This document shows, in pieces, positions 30,837 to 41,722 of a stretch of DNA of 64,000 nt. The DNA comes from Musa acuminata AAA Group (taxonomy: Eukaryota > Streptophyta > Magnoliopsida > Zingiberales > Musaceae). The DNA lies in contig NC_088340.1 of the NCBI RefSeq assembly GCF_036884655.1, positions 32,575,001 through 32,639,000 on the forward strand, read 5' to 3'. The notes beneath the pieces were generated by a model. It did no database searches and had not been told where the DNA came from. It saw only the letters and a list, made by a program, of their open reading frames with translations. A program made the position numbers and the translations under genes. Positions within the stretch are counted from its first letter, which is position 1; each line of letters starts with the position of its first letter.

Positions 30837-31642
30837 AAATTGTATAATCCCGGATTTCTGGGGTCCTGGTGGTACTACCACTTGACACCTGACACTGGGC
30901 GGTACTACCACTCAATTTGGGTGGTACTACTGCTCAGTCTGGGCGATACTATCGCCTGACAGAGCTCGGGGATTGAGCTCTAGCGATACCACCGCCTGAC
31001 AAAGGTGGTACCACCGCTGGTAGCAATAACTACCAGCAGTACCACCACCCAGTCTGGGTGGTGCCACCGCCCAAAAATCCTGGGGGGGCACTGCTTTCCA
31101 GGCGGTGCCACCGCCGACCAAGAATTCAGGGGATGATTGGGTTGTTCAATCCAGCCCAAATCAACCCTGTTAAGGGCCCAATTGGCCCCTAATTAAGTTA
31201 ATGGGATTACCACCCAATCCTAACTTAATTTATGCTCTAACTATGATAATTAAGACATGATCATAACTCTTCTTGTTCCGGTGCGTCAATTGCTCTTCCG
31301 GCGAGCTTCCGGTATATTTCTGACGAACATTCGACGAACTCTCGATAATGCTTTCGTAGACTCCCAGCAAGCTCTTGGACTTTGCAATGATCTTCTTGGC
31401 GAGTTCTGACAAGCTTCTATGGCAAGCTCCTGGACTTCTTGGTTGGTTCCTATAGAACTTCCAACGAACGTCCGAACTTCCGTCGAACTCTCAAACTCTC
31501 AATGAGATCTTGATCTTGACTCCGGCACAACACCTGCTTCATGTCTTACTGCTATCGTAGTTAATCCTGCACATTTTTCTCAACATATAGATTAGATTAA
31601 ACAAATTACAATTGACTTCATCATCAAAATCTGAGATTCAAT
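30837..31642 (-). repeat. S2 3' LTR, truncated
   Basis: Starts (minus) TATTGAATCTCAGATTTT at 31642. It keeps the palindrome region (about 30870-31110) and stops at 'cccggatttctggggtcc', about 690 bases short of the LTR end judged by its 5' LTR. Confidence 0.83.
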
Positions 31643-33054
31643 AATCTCCCCATTTTTTATGATGGCAATCAATTGATGACGAAGTTAACCTTAAATCCCC
31701 CTATCTATATGTTTGAGAAAAGACATTCTTGAATTCAAGGCCTTTGAATTCAAGAAATAAATTGATAAGTTAAGTTCATTTAAACTTATCAATACATATA
31801 TCATGATTTCTATCATGATCTAACATTCTTAAAATGATGTCAAGGCATAACATCGATTTTCAAGTATGATATTTTAAGTATGAAAGATGACAATGATAGC
31901 AATTCATCATTCTATGGCAAGATATCAATTTGTAAAATTACAAGTTAAGCTCTAGATATCTTATCATAATAAAGAAAATTTATCAAGCAAACATTTAAAG
32001 TATTTATGATGAAATACATTGCATACACTTGTCATCAATTTACCATATTTTGGTATTATTTCTCCCCCTTTGTCATCAACAAAAAAGAGAATAATTTCAA
32101 CAATGCAAGTGTGGTAAAAATTCATGTCACAAAAAAAAATTCATACCAATCATATTTCAAGCATTCATAACATGTTATTATTCAAAAGTTCTCATATTAA
32201 AAGTTATAAATATTTAAAGAGATGGCTTCTATCAACTTCTCCCTTTTTATTTTTCATCAAAACTTTACATGAAGAAGGAAAGAAAGGAGGAAATCCATTA
32301 AGAACCTACTTTTTGATGATTTAAATCAAATCAAAAATGATAAAAGAGTTTTATTTAATAATGCTTCAAGTTTCACAAGGATCAAAATATTCATATGAAA
32401 TCAAATCCTCGTTCTTGCAAGTATTCATCTCAAAAAAAAAATTCATAAAAAATCTTCCTTTATTAAGAAAGAGTTCATGTGAAAGGATCATTATATTAAG
32501 GATAAAAGAAATTTCATGAATATATCTTCATAATGAGAGGAGCGTCATATCAAATCCATTTCTCATTAAAAATTCACAAGAGATAAACCCATGAGAGATG
32601 CTTTTGTCAATGACTTCTATGAATCAAACATCAAGATATGTAAAAATACTTCATGCATTTATAGAATGTTTTGTTATAGCTTTTCATCACTACTTGCATG
32701 AGGTAATATCATTGGTGCTTTGTAGTACTCAAAGATTAAGAATCCAATGTATGATTAAAACTTCACAATATTCAATAAAAATCATAATCATCAAAGTAAA
32801 CATGATATTGCATCATTGTATGATAACATGCTCATCATCATAGAAACTTTTAGCATCAAAGCACAAAATTTCCAACATCAAAGTAAACATGTTATTGAAG
32901 CACACAACCTTATCATGTAAGATTCGCATCATAAAATTATTAGCACATAATTTAAGTGAGTGATCAAAGAATCAAGAAAGTCCGAAAATGAAATTTAACA
33001 AATTCATACATTCAGACAAATTAACATTCATAATTCTCTTTTAATAAAATAAAA
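31643..33054 (-). other. S2 spacer between RNase H and 3' LTR
   Basis: AT-rich and non-coding. It holds a reversed polypurine-like box at about 32062 (tctccccctttgtcatcaac) and the terminal purine tract at 31643-31657. Confidence 0.7.
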
Positions 33055-33849
33055 TTATTCTTCACTTAAGGGCTTTGTAAAAATATAGGCTAATTGATGT
33101 TTCGTATCAATAAACTCTAAGATTATATCATGATTATTAACATGATCTCGTATAAAGTGATGCATAATATCAATATGTTTAGTTCTAGAGTGTTGAATGG
33201 GATTTTTTGTTAAACATATTGCACTTGTGTTATCACATTTTATGGGAATGTTTTTAAGATGAATCTTATAATCTTCTAAAGTGTTTTTCATCCATACAAC
33301 TTGTGCACAACATACACTAGCTGCAATGTACTCGGCTTCGGTTGTAGATAGTGTAACCGAATTTTATTTCTTGGAAGTCCAAGAAACAAGTGTGTGTCCT
33401 AAAAATTGACATGTTCCTGATGTGCTTTTTCTATCTAATATACATCTAGCAAAATCCGCATAAGCAATTAGCTCAAAGTTCTCAGATTTTGGATACCATA
33501 ATCCTAGATTTATGGTTCCTTTAAGATATCTAAGTATTCTCTTAACTACTTTAAGATGAGATATGTTAGGATTAGATTAATATCTAGCATAAAGTCCTAT
33601 ACTAAACATAATATCCGGTCTAGTTGTGGTGAGGTAAAGTAAACTTTCTATCATACTCCTATAAGCTTTTTGATCAAAGCTTTCTCCACTTTCATCAATT
33701 TCTAACTTAGTGGAGGTGCTCATAGGAGTGTTGATAGCCTTTGAGCTATCAATATTAAACCTTTTTAGCAAATCTAAAGTATATTTTGTTTGACTAAGAA
33801 ATATACCATTATTTAGTTGTTTGATTTGTAAGCCCAAAAAGAAAGTTAA
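33055..33849 (-). pseudogene. S2 RT end and RNase H
   Basis: Minus strand: LQIKQLNNGIFLSQTKYTLDLLKRF, then MSTSTKLEIDESGESFDQKAYR. RNase H text follows in broken frames: YADFARCILDRKSTSGTCQF-like near 33430 and TEAEYIAA-like near 33340. Then comes an open stretch 33055-33291 with KCDNTSAICLTKNPIQHSRTKHIDIMHHFIRDHV. G3 inserted at its upstream edge (GTTAA duplicated). Confidence 0.87.
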
Positions 33850-34286
33850 TGTTAGGACTCTAGCTTGGAGAGTCCTAATTGAGAGGGACATTCATGTAAA
33901 ACTGTTAGGACTCTAGCTAGGAGAGTCCTAATTGAGAGGGACATTCTATTAGGACTCTAGCTAGGAGAGTCCTAATTGAGAGGGCATTCATGTAGGAGGT
34001 TTTTTCTTAAAGAAGAATTAGGAGTTGTAAGGGAATAGGAGTCTTAAGTAGGAGTCATATTAGGAGTTGGTTAGAAGTAAGAGTCTTAAGTAGGAGTCTT
34101 ATTAGGAGTTAGGGTTTAGAAGCCCTATAAATAGCCATGTATTCCTTCTCTTTTCATAAGCAATAGATGAATCTTTTCTGCAGCCTTTAAGCAGCAACTT
34201 GGAGGGAGGAACCCCTATAGAGTTCCAAGGAGGTCGATCCCCTAAAGAGATCAACCCCAAGTTTAGAATCTGCAAGGGTTCTAACA
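33850..34286 (+). repeat. G3 5' LTR
   Basis: 437 bp. Three tandem hairpin units at its start (33850-33990) and TATA box TATAAATA at 34126-34133. The primer site TGGTATCAGAGC is at 34289-34300. Confidence 0.93.
34126..34133 (+). promoter_or_regulatory. LTR TATA box of G3
   Basis: TATAAATA, conserved in the equivalent place of all four gypsy LTR pairs; likely the element promoter. Confidence 0.6.
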
Positions 34287-34300
34287 CCTGGTATCAGAGC

Positions 34301-35618
34301 AGCATTCTTGGCATCTCACTGCCCTTCCATAGCCATCCATCAACCCTCCACAACCGCCCAAAGCAATTCCCACAATTACTTAAGAGATCGTTGCCAAATT
34401 CCGTCGTCATCTCCACCACCACGGATCATCCTTTGATCTCCCCGTGAATTGCAACAGGTTCTGGTTTTCTACCTTACTGCTGCTGTAATTTAGTTATCCT
34501 TATTTAAAAATTTCAAAAAAATTATTCCTATATTGCTGCATAAACTTTTTGTCATAAAGTTTTCATCTCTACGACGAAAGATACATTGCAGAATTCCAAC
34601 CGTATAGCACCGTCTGTTTGATCTTGCTACTGTATTTTTTCTATCCAAATCTCTACAAAATTTTTATGACATCTTTGACATTTCCTAACAGCAGATTTCC
34701 TTTGGTTTTGTCAAAAAATTCTCAATATAAACCATTGATATTTTACATCTAATCTGCTATACTTGAAAATCTGCACCGTAAAATTTCAGCCGCATAGCAC
34801 TGTTTGTTTGATCTTGATACTACGTTGTTTCTAGCCAAATCTCTACAAAATTTTTATGATAGCTTTGACACTTCCTAACAGTAGAATTCCCTTTGGTTTC
34901 ATAAAAAAACTCTCAATATAAACTACTGATCTTTTACGTCCAATCTGCTATACTTAAAAATCTGTGCTGCAGAAAATTCCAGCCGCATATTGTTGCCTTA
35001 ACCCATCTATTTGCAATCTTTTTTGAATGAAATTTCTTATACACTTCATAGATCATATTGGCTTCCATCTATGATTGATCTATTAAGAAATTCATCTCTA
35101 AAAATGATTTTGTGTTGCTGCAAATTTTCATCGTAACCCGCTGAAATTTCTCGACGAGAATTCTGCAATCGTAACTTGCACCAATTTCCTTGCTGTTATA
35201 CTGCCGAAATTTTCTTGATTAAATTAGATATCCTTGCTGTCATATAAACTGTGATTTTGCTATCAATTCCCTCCTCAATTCTCTCAAGTTTTTGGTGGAA
35301 ATTACGACGAGAAACCGTTGTTTCTTCAACGACAATTCTACTCTTACAAGATAGCACATACTTGCCACAAATTCCACTTATTTCTATCAAACCTTTGCTA
35401 CCATCTACCACAGATCCAAAACTTTCATCTACAGCCCTAAAACTTCACCAAACCACACCCTCAAACTGCACCCAAAATAGTCACAAAACAAGCCTAAACC
35501 GTAGCCTACATCCACCAATCTACCAACCCTTTCGACCATCACCTCTCTCAACCAATACATGCCTTTAATCCGACAACAAAAGAGAGATCTTAACATCACA
35601 GATTTGGAGGCATATACT
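34301..35618 (+). other. G3 leader with tandem repeat
   Basis: About 1.3 kb untranslated. Two related units of about 180 bp (gccgcatagcac... type) lie at about 34600-34985, as in G2 and G4. Confidence 0.7.
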
Positions 35619-36666
35619 ATGACATCTAAGGAGGTAATCAATGCTAAATTCGAAGCCTTGGAGGCACGAATGGAGGATAAGATTCGGATGCTCTTTACCG
35701 AACTCAGATTGGGCCGACCACTAAGCCCGAAGAAATCACATCAAGGAGAGAGTTTTGCCCAATCACACCAAGCCCGAAGATATGACTTCCAAGAGAGGGG
35801 AAGCTCTATGACCAACCCCAACTATCCATACATGAGAGTCGACTTCCCTAGATGGGAAGAAGGAGACCCAATTGGTTGGATCTCGCGCGCGGAGCGATAT
35901 TTTCGATACCATAAAACCGCGGATGCATCTCTGGTGAAAATTGCAGCTATACATCTTGAAGGGGATGCTATACAGTGGTTTGACTGGTTTGAACATACTT
36001 ATGGAGTCCTTTCATAGCAACAATTCAAAGAAGGACTGCTGATCCACTTCAGACCAACCGATTACGAGAATATTGATGGACAACTAGCAAAGATCCGACA
36101 AACTTCCACCATTCAGGAGTACCAAATCAGGTTTGAAAGGTTATCTAATCAAACTCATGATTGGTCTCAAAAACAACTATTGAGGACCTTCATTGAGGGC
36201 TTGAAGCCGGAGATCCGAGGAGAAGTTAAAGCGCGACAACCGTATACGCTTATGACAGCCATCTCTTTCGCACGACATCAAGAGGAGCAATTGAACCATG
36301 AAGCTCGAAGGACTAGGGTCGCTCCTCAACCAGTAATATTGAAGCCCTCAGCCCCCCATACTATTGACCAAGTCCCTACACCAAAGAGGTTAACAAGAGA
36401 AGAGCTTCGGGAGCGATATGTGAAGGGGTTATGTTGGCATTGTGACGAGCCGTGGAGCCGTGAGCATCGTTGTAGTAAAGGAGGACTTCTTATGATTGAA
36501 CCGATAGAAGAAAAGGTCATTGAACATTCAGAAGAGAGCCTTGAACATGAAGAAAAAGATGCAGAAGAAGAGCCACAACCGATCGAAGTTATGGTACATA
36601 CACTAGCTGGCTACTCAAACCCGCAAACGATGAAAATTGGAGGCCTTCTCAAACAACAACCGATCA
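35619..36666 (+). pseudogene. G3 gag
   Basis: ATG at 35619 (MTSKEVINAKFEALEARMED). Core FPRWEEGDPIGWISRAERYF and IHLEGDAIQWFDWFEHTYGV, with a stop at 36015-36017. The text then continues in frame to EIRGEVKARQPYTLMTAISF and the CWHCDEPWSREHRC knuckle (about 36433). Unlike G1, the homopolymer before the knuckle keeps the frame. Confidence 0.87.
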
Positions 36667-37895
36667 CTGTTCTCATCGACACGGGCAGTACTAATAACTT
36701 CCTAAACAGTAAGGTTGCTGTCCATATGAACTTACCTATTGAGAATTGCAGCAGGTTTGTCGTTAAGGTCGCCAACAGACGGATTTTGAAGTCTGATCAT
36801 AGGTGCCCGCAGGTGAAACTATTGCTGCAGGACCAATAGATAATTGCAGATTTCTTCCTCCTCCCTCTTAATGATCATGAGGCCATACTCAGAATTAAAT
36901 GGTTGATGACATTAGGTGATATTTCTTGAAATTTTATGCAACTATTTATAAAATGTTACAGTAACGAGAAACAGGTGATACTGCATGGGAAACGTGAGGG
37001 CGACGTAACGATGATTTGCACACAACAAATGGAGAAGGTTTTGCATAAAGTATGCAGGGGCTTTTTGGTACAACTTGAGCAGCAAATTAAAGGAGAGCCA
37101 ATAGAATTTGAAGATCCAAACCTATTTCCTTTGCTTGCTGAATTTTCAGATATATTTGACGAGCCGCACAACCTACCTCTTACTCGTCGGCATGATCATT
37201 GTATAATGATTTTTCCAGTCAAATCTCCAGTAAATACTTAGCCATATCGGTATCCACATCTCCAGAATGATGAAATAGAAAGGATTTTAAAAGAGATGCT
37301 TGAAACATGAGTTATTCGGCCAAGTTGCAACCTCTACTTTTCACCAGTGCTACTTGTACACAAGAAGGACGGAACATGACGAATATGCGTTGATTACTGA
37401 GCTCTCAATGACATAACCATCAAGAACAAATACCTTATTCCAATAGCAGATGAATTGCTAGATGAAAGGGAGCACAAATCTTCACAAAGCTGGACCTTCG
37501 ATCTGGGTATTATCAAATACGAGTGTATGAAGAAGTCATACCGAAAACCGCCTTTCGAACACACAACAACCACTACGAATTTTTACTTTCTTCAACAAAA
37601 GTTGAAATATCTTGGGCATGTCATATCAGAGGAAGGTGTGACGGTGGACCCCTTCAAAATTGAAGCAACGCAAAACTGGCCTACCCCGAGGAACATAAAA
37701 TTGCTACATGGCTTTTTGGGTTTAACAGGCTACTACCGTAAGTTCGTGAAAAACTATGGAAAGATCAGTGCACCACTTACTTCCTTACTGGAAAAAGATG
37801 TCTTCCAATGGTCGAACAGAGCCTCCACTGCCTTCAACAAACTTAAGACAGCCATAACGACGACGCCGGTGCTAGCGCTACCAAATTTCAACTGA
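36667..37895 (+). pseudogene. G3 protease and core-less reverse transcriptase
   Basis: Protease VLIDTGSTNNFL with intact D-T-G, and a stop at 36837-36839. RT N-terminus EFSDIFDEPHNLPLTRRHDH with stops near 37240, 37310 and 37380. From 37455 comes the same out-of-frame stretch as G2 ([20 protein letters not shown]), then the deletion junction near 37582 and [18 protein letters not shown] stop at 37893 ends the open part in the connection region. Confidence 0.9.
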
Positions 37896-38791
37896 CCCTT
37901 CATCATTAAGGCCGATGCATCTGGAGATAGAATGGGAGACGTTCTCATGCAAGATGGTCGACCACTCACATACATTAGCAAGACATTATCTCCCCCCATC
38001 AAAATATGTTAACATATGATAAGGAGATGCTCGCCATTGTGCACGCAGCAACGAGGTGGAGATCGTACTTGATCAGGCGATACTTTCAAATCAAGACCGA
38101 CCATAAAAGCCTAAAATATCTCTTGGAGCAGAAGATATCTTCCCCCGAGCAGCAAAAATGGGTAACAAAACTTCTTGGATTTGATTATGAAATAACTTAC
38201 AAAAGGTGGAAAGAGAATGTTGTTGCAGATGCGCTTTCGCAGCTACCTGAGCAAGCTGAATTTTCGGTCGTTTTACTTCCAACCAGCGACTTCCTTGAGG
38301 ATATTAAGATGGAATGGCAGGAAGATTCAGAGACCAGTAAGATACAAAAAAGATTAGAGGAAGCACCAAGCTCCGTGGCTCATTACAATCGGGACTCAAA
38401 AGAATTATGCTATAAGGGACGCATTGTGCTTGTGCCAAATTCTACTTGCATCTTCAAGAGTAGATTTTGGACAAAGTTATTCCATATGCAGGGTACTAAA
38501 TTGAAAAGGAGTATGACATATCACCCACAAACCAACAGCAAGACGGAAGTTTTAAATAGGTGCTTGGAGACAGCCCAAAGCCACCCACCAAATATGACTA
38601 CCCAAAGAGAACTTCAGACCCAGCCAAGTGCCATTATTGATCGACGGATCGTGACTCGACGATGACAACCCACTAATGAAGTGCTAATACAGTGGGCGAA
38701 CCTACCAATAGAAGATGCCACTTGGGAGAACTATGACGACTTGAAGATCAAATTCCCAGAATTCACGAATCATCAGCCTCGAGGATAAGGC
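37896..38791 (+). pseudogene. G3 RNase H, integrase scrap and chromodomain
   Basis: RNase H: KADASGDRMGDVLMQ, a frameshift near 38000, then YDKEMLAIVHAATRWRSYLI and TDHKSLKYLLE. Linker GRIVLVPNSTC, then directly [33 protein letters not shown] and AIIDRRIVTRR. An in-frame stop at 38663 splits the chromodomain, which continues TNEVLIQWANLPIEDATWE to about 38785. Same missing segments as G2 and G4. Confidence 0.9.
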
Positions 38792-38811
38792 TGATTTGAA
38801 GAGGGCGGGTC

Positions 38812-39248
38812 TGTTAGGACTCTAGCTTGGAGAGTCCTAATTAAGAGGGATATTCATGTAAAACTGTTAGGACTCTAGCTAGGAGAGTCCTAATTGAGAG
38901 GGACATTCTATTAGGACTCTAGCTAGGAGAGTCCTAATTGAGAGGGCATTCATGTAGGAGGTTTTTTCTTAGAGAAGAATTAGGAGTTGTAAGGGAATAG
39001 GAGTCTTAAGTAGGAGTCCTATTAGGAGTTGCTTAGAAGTAAGAGTCTTAAGTAGGAGTCCTATTAGGAGTTAGGGTTTAGAAGCCCTATAAATAGCCAT
39101 GTATTCCTTCTCTTTTCATAAGCAATAGATGAATCTTTTCTGCAGCCTTTGAGCGGCAACTTGGAGGGAGGAACCCCTATAGAGTTCCAAGGAGGCCGAT
39201 CCCCTAAAGAGATCAACCCCAAGTTTAGAATCTGCAAGGGTTCTAACA
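38812..39248 (+). repeat. G3 3' LTR
   Basis: 437 bp, three hairpin units as in the 5' LTR. The purine tract gaagagggcgggt lies just before it. Confidence 0.93.
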
Positions 39249-39253
39249 GTTAA

Positions 39254-39754
39254 TTCCCCCATCAAACTTATTTCAAATTCAAGACTCATACTTTTAGCAA
39301 ATTATTTTCAAAATTTTTGATAAATAATGTAGTATTGACCTTGCCTTTAGAGAAATTATTTTCAATAAGAAATGAACTAAGTCTCTCATACCAAGCCCTT
39401 GGGGCTTGTTTTAAACCATAAAGGGCTTTAGCTAATTTAAACACATGATTAGGGAGACTATCAGTCTCAAATCCAGGAGATTGTTCAACATAAACTTTTT
39501 CAAAAATAAAGCCATTAAGAAAAGTACTTTTCACATCCATTTGAAACAACTTAAAATTATTACTACTAGCATAGGAAATGAACATCCTTATGGCTTCTAA
39601 TCGAGCCACAGGAGTGAAGGTTTCTTCATAATCGATACCTTCTTCTTGATTCAAACCTTTGGCCACTAATCTAGCCTTATTTCTAGCCACGATACCAGAT
39701 TCATCTTGCTTGTTTCTAAAGACTCATTTAGTACTAATAACTAAATGATCATTT
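39254..39754 (-). pseudogene. S2 reverse transcriptase, first half
   Basis: [60 protein letters not shown] and [16 protein letters not shown]: the canonical copia RT order. The rest lies across G3 at 33849. S3 inserted upstream at 39754 (CATTT). Confidence 0.9.
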
Positions 39755-40688
39755 TGTTGAATCTCGGATTTTGATGATGAAGTCAATTGTCATTTGTTGT
39801 CTAATGTATGTGTCAAGATAAGTGTGCAGGATTAACTACGATGAAAGTAAGACATGCAGCAGGAGTTGCGCCGGAGTCATGACAATGATCACGTTGGGAG
39901 TTCGAGAGCTCGACGGAAGTTCGGACAGTCGTCAGAGGTTCTGCGGGAACAAATCCGAGAAGTCCAGAAGCTTGCCAAAGGAGCTCGTCGGAACTTGCCA
40001 AGTGGATCGTCGCAGTCCAGGAGTTTGCCGGAAGTCCGCAGGAGCATCACCGAGGGTTCAACGGATGATCGACGGAAGTTCGCCGGAAACTCGCCGGAAG
40101 AAGCGAGTGACGCACCGAAGCAAGCTGCAGAATATGTCTTAGGAAATAATCGTAGTTAGCACTTTGATTAAGTTAGAAATGGGAGGTGATCCCATTAGCT
40201 TAATCCTGGGGCAATTGGGCCCCTGAAGAACTCAAATTGGGTCGAATGGTTCAACCCATTCGGACCCAGGTTGCTGTGGGAGGTGCAACCGCCCAGGCAG
40301 GGAGGTAGCACCGCCCAGGCTATGTCTCCCAGCGAGACTGGGCGGTGTAACCGTCCCAGCCAAGAGGTGCAACCGCCCAGGGCTCAGTCTCCGAGCGAGA
40401 CTGGGCGGTGCAACCTCCTCTGTCAGGAGGTAGCATCGCCAGAGCTCAAGTTTCGAGCTCTGCCAGGCGGTGCAACCTCTCCAGTCAGGCGGTGCAACCG
40501 CCTGAGCTCGGTCTTCGAGCTCTGACAGAGAGGTGCAACCGCCCCTGACAGAGGTAGCACCGCCCAGAGGCTCAGTCTTCGAGCTCTGCCAGGTGGTGCA
40601 ACCGCCCCAGTCAGGAGGTGCAATCGCCTGATCCCGGAATTCCAGGATTTGATCATTTTGAGCTCCAAATTTGAACTGGGTTGGGGCC

Positions 40689-40696
40689 TATAAATA
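40689..40696 (+). promoter_or_regulatory. LTR TATA box of S3
   Basis: TATAAATA immediately after the palindrome cluster; probable Pol II start region of the element RNA. Confidence 0.6.
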
Positions 40697-41241
40697 TCCC
40701 ACCCATTCAGCACTGAAAAGATACAGACCTACACCGAATTCTTGATCTTTTCTGTGATTCTAAGAGCTCAAATTTGTGTAAAGTCCAAAAGTTCTCCTCT
40801 TTCTGTTCTTCAAGTCTTGAGTTGTAAAGAGAGGAGAGAAAGGTTCTGTAAGGGTTATCTCCTGAGCCCGTCAAAAGGAGTGAAACTGTAAAAGGACAGT
40901 TGGCCTTCGCCTATTGAAGGAAGGCCTCTAGTTGACATCGGTGGAGGAAGCCAAAAGTGGAGTAGGTCAAGACTGACCGAACCACTCTAAATCTCTGGTT
41001 TTCTTTTATTTTGAGCATTTTATCATTACTGCAAACCTCCTACATAGCTACTGCTCTCTGCGCTTTTACGAACAAGTTTCTAAGTTCTGATCTTTCTGAA
41101 TCTGCATTCAGACGTAAATCGGTGTTTTCGTACGATCTTTACATTGCAGTTTAAATTTACGTTTTGATTCTACTTAAAACTACAAACTGTCTTCTGCGCT
41201 TTTACGAACGAGTGTCTAAGTTCAGATCTTTCCGAATCTGA

Positions 41242-41530
41242 GCTTACACGTAAACTGCGCTTAGACGCAATCTGCGCTTAGACGCAAACTGCGCTTAGAT
41301 GCAAACTGCGCTTAGACGCAATCTGCATTTAGACGCAAACTGCATTTAGACGTAAACTGCACTTAGACGCAAACTGTGTTTAGACGCAAACTGCGCTTAG
41401 ACGCAATCTGCGCTTAGACACAAACTACGCTTAGATGCAAACTGCGCTTAGACGTAATCTGCATTTAGACGCAAACTGCATTTAGACGTAAACTGCGCTT
41501 AGATGCAAACTGTGTTTAGACGTAAACTGC
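41242..41530 (+). repeat. 17-bp tandem array in the S3 5' LTR
   Basis: 289 bases made of exactly 17 copies of a 17-bp unit such as gcttagacgcaaactgc, with variants atttag, acttag and gtttag. It lies between the transcription start region and the LTR end, so it should be in the element RNA. The 3' LTR has 16 copies. Confidence 0.93.
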
Positions 41531-41674
41531 ACTTAATCATAAGTAATCTTAGAATCGACTTTTGCATCAAAATAGTTTTTATCGAACGAACGCAGCTTTC
41601 GTTTTTAATCGCTGAAAGATTTCCGCTGCACTAATTCACCCCCCCCCCCTCTTAGTGCTTTCGATCCTAACAAT

Positions 41675-41687
41675 TGGTATCAGAGCC
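41675..41687 (+). other. S3 primer binding site
   Basis: TGGTATCAGAGCC, exact initiator-Met-tRNA complement two bases after the 5' LTR. Confidence 0.88.
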
Positions 41688-41722
41688 CGGTTAACTCTCA
41701 AACGGATTAAAATCTAAGAGAG

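Larger units (their letters stand above)
33850..39248 (+). mobile_element. Gypsy chromovirus derivative G3 (defective subfamily)
   Basis: 5399 bp, LTRs of 437 bp each, perfect target duplication GTTAA (33845-33849, 39249-39253). It is the only gypsy copy here on the plus strand. It carries the same RT and integrase deletions as G2 and G4, plus several private stops. It sits inside S2 RT. Confidence 0.93.
39755..41672 (+). repeat. S3 5' LTR
   Basis: 1918 bp, TGTTGAATCTCGG...CTAACA. GC-rich GGCGGTGCAACCGCC-type palindromes at about 40270-40635, TATA box 40689-40696, 17 copies of a 17-bp repeat at 41242-41530, and an 11-C run shortly before the end. Confidence 0.94.

Noticed and set aside
40271..40525. 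GC-rich open frames in the S3 LTRs (also 47757-48179)
   Set aside because: They arise from the palindromic GGCGGTGCAACCGCC repeats, which leave several frames open on both strands.
41242..41530. CRISPR-like array
   Set aside because: The 17-bp units are directly adjacent with no spacers and lie in a plant LTR; it is a tandem repeat.
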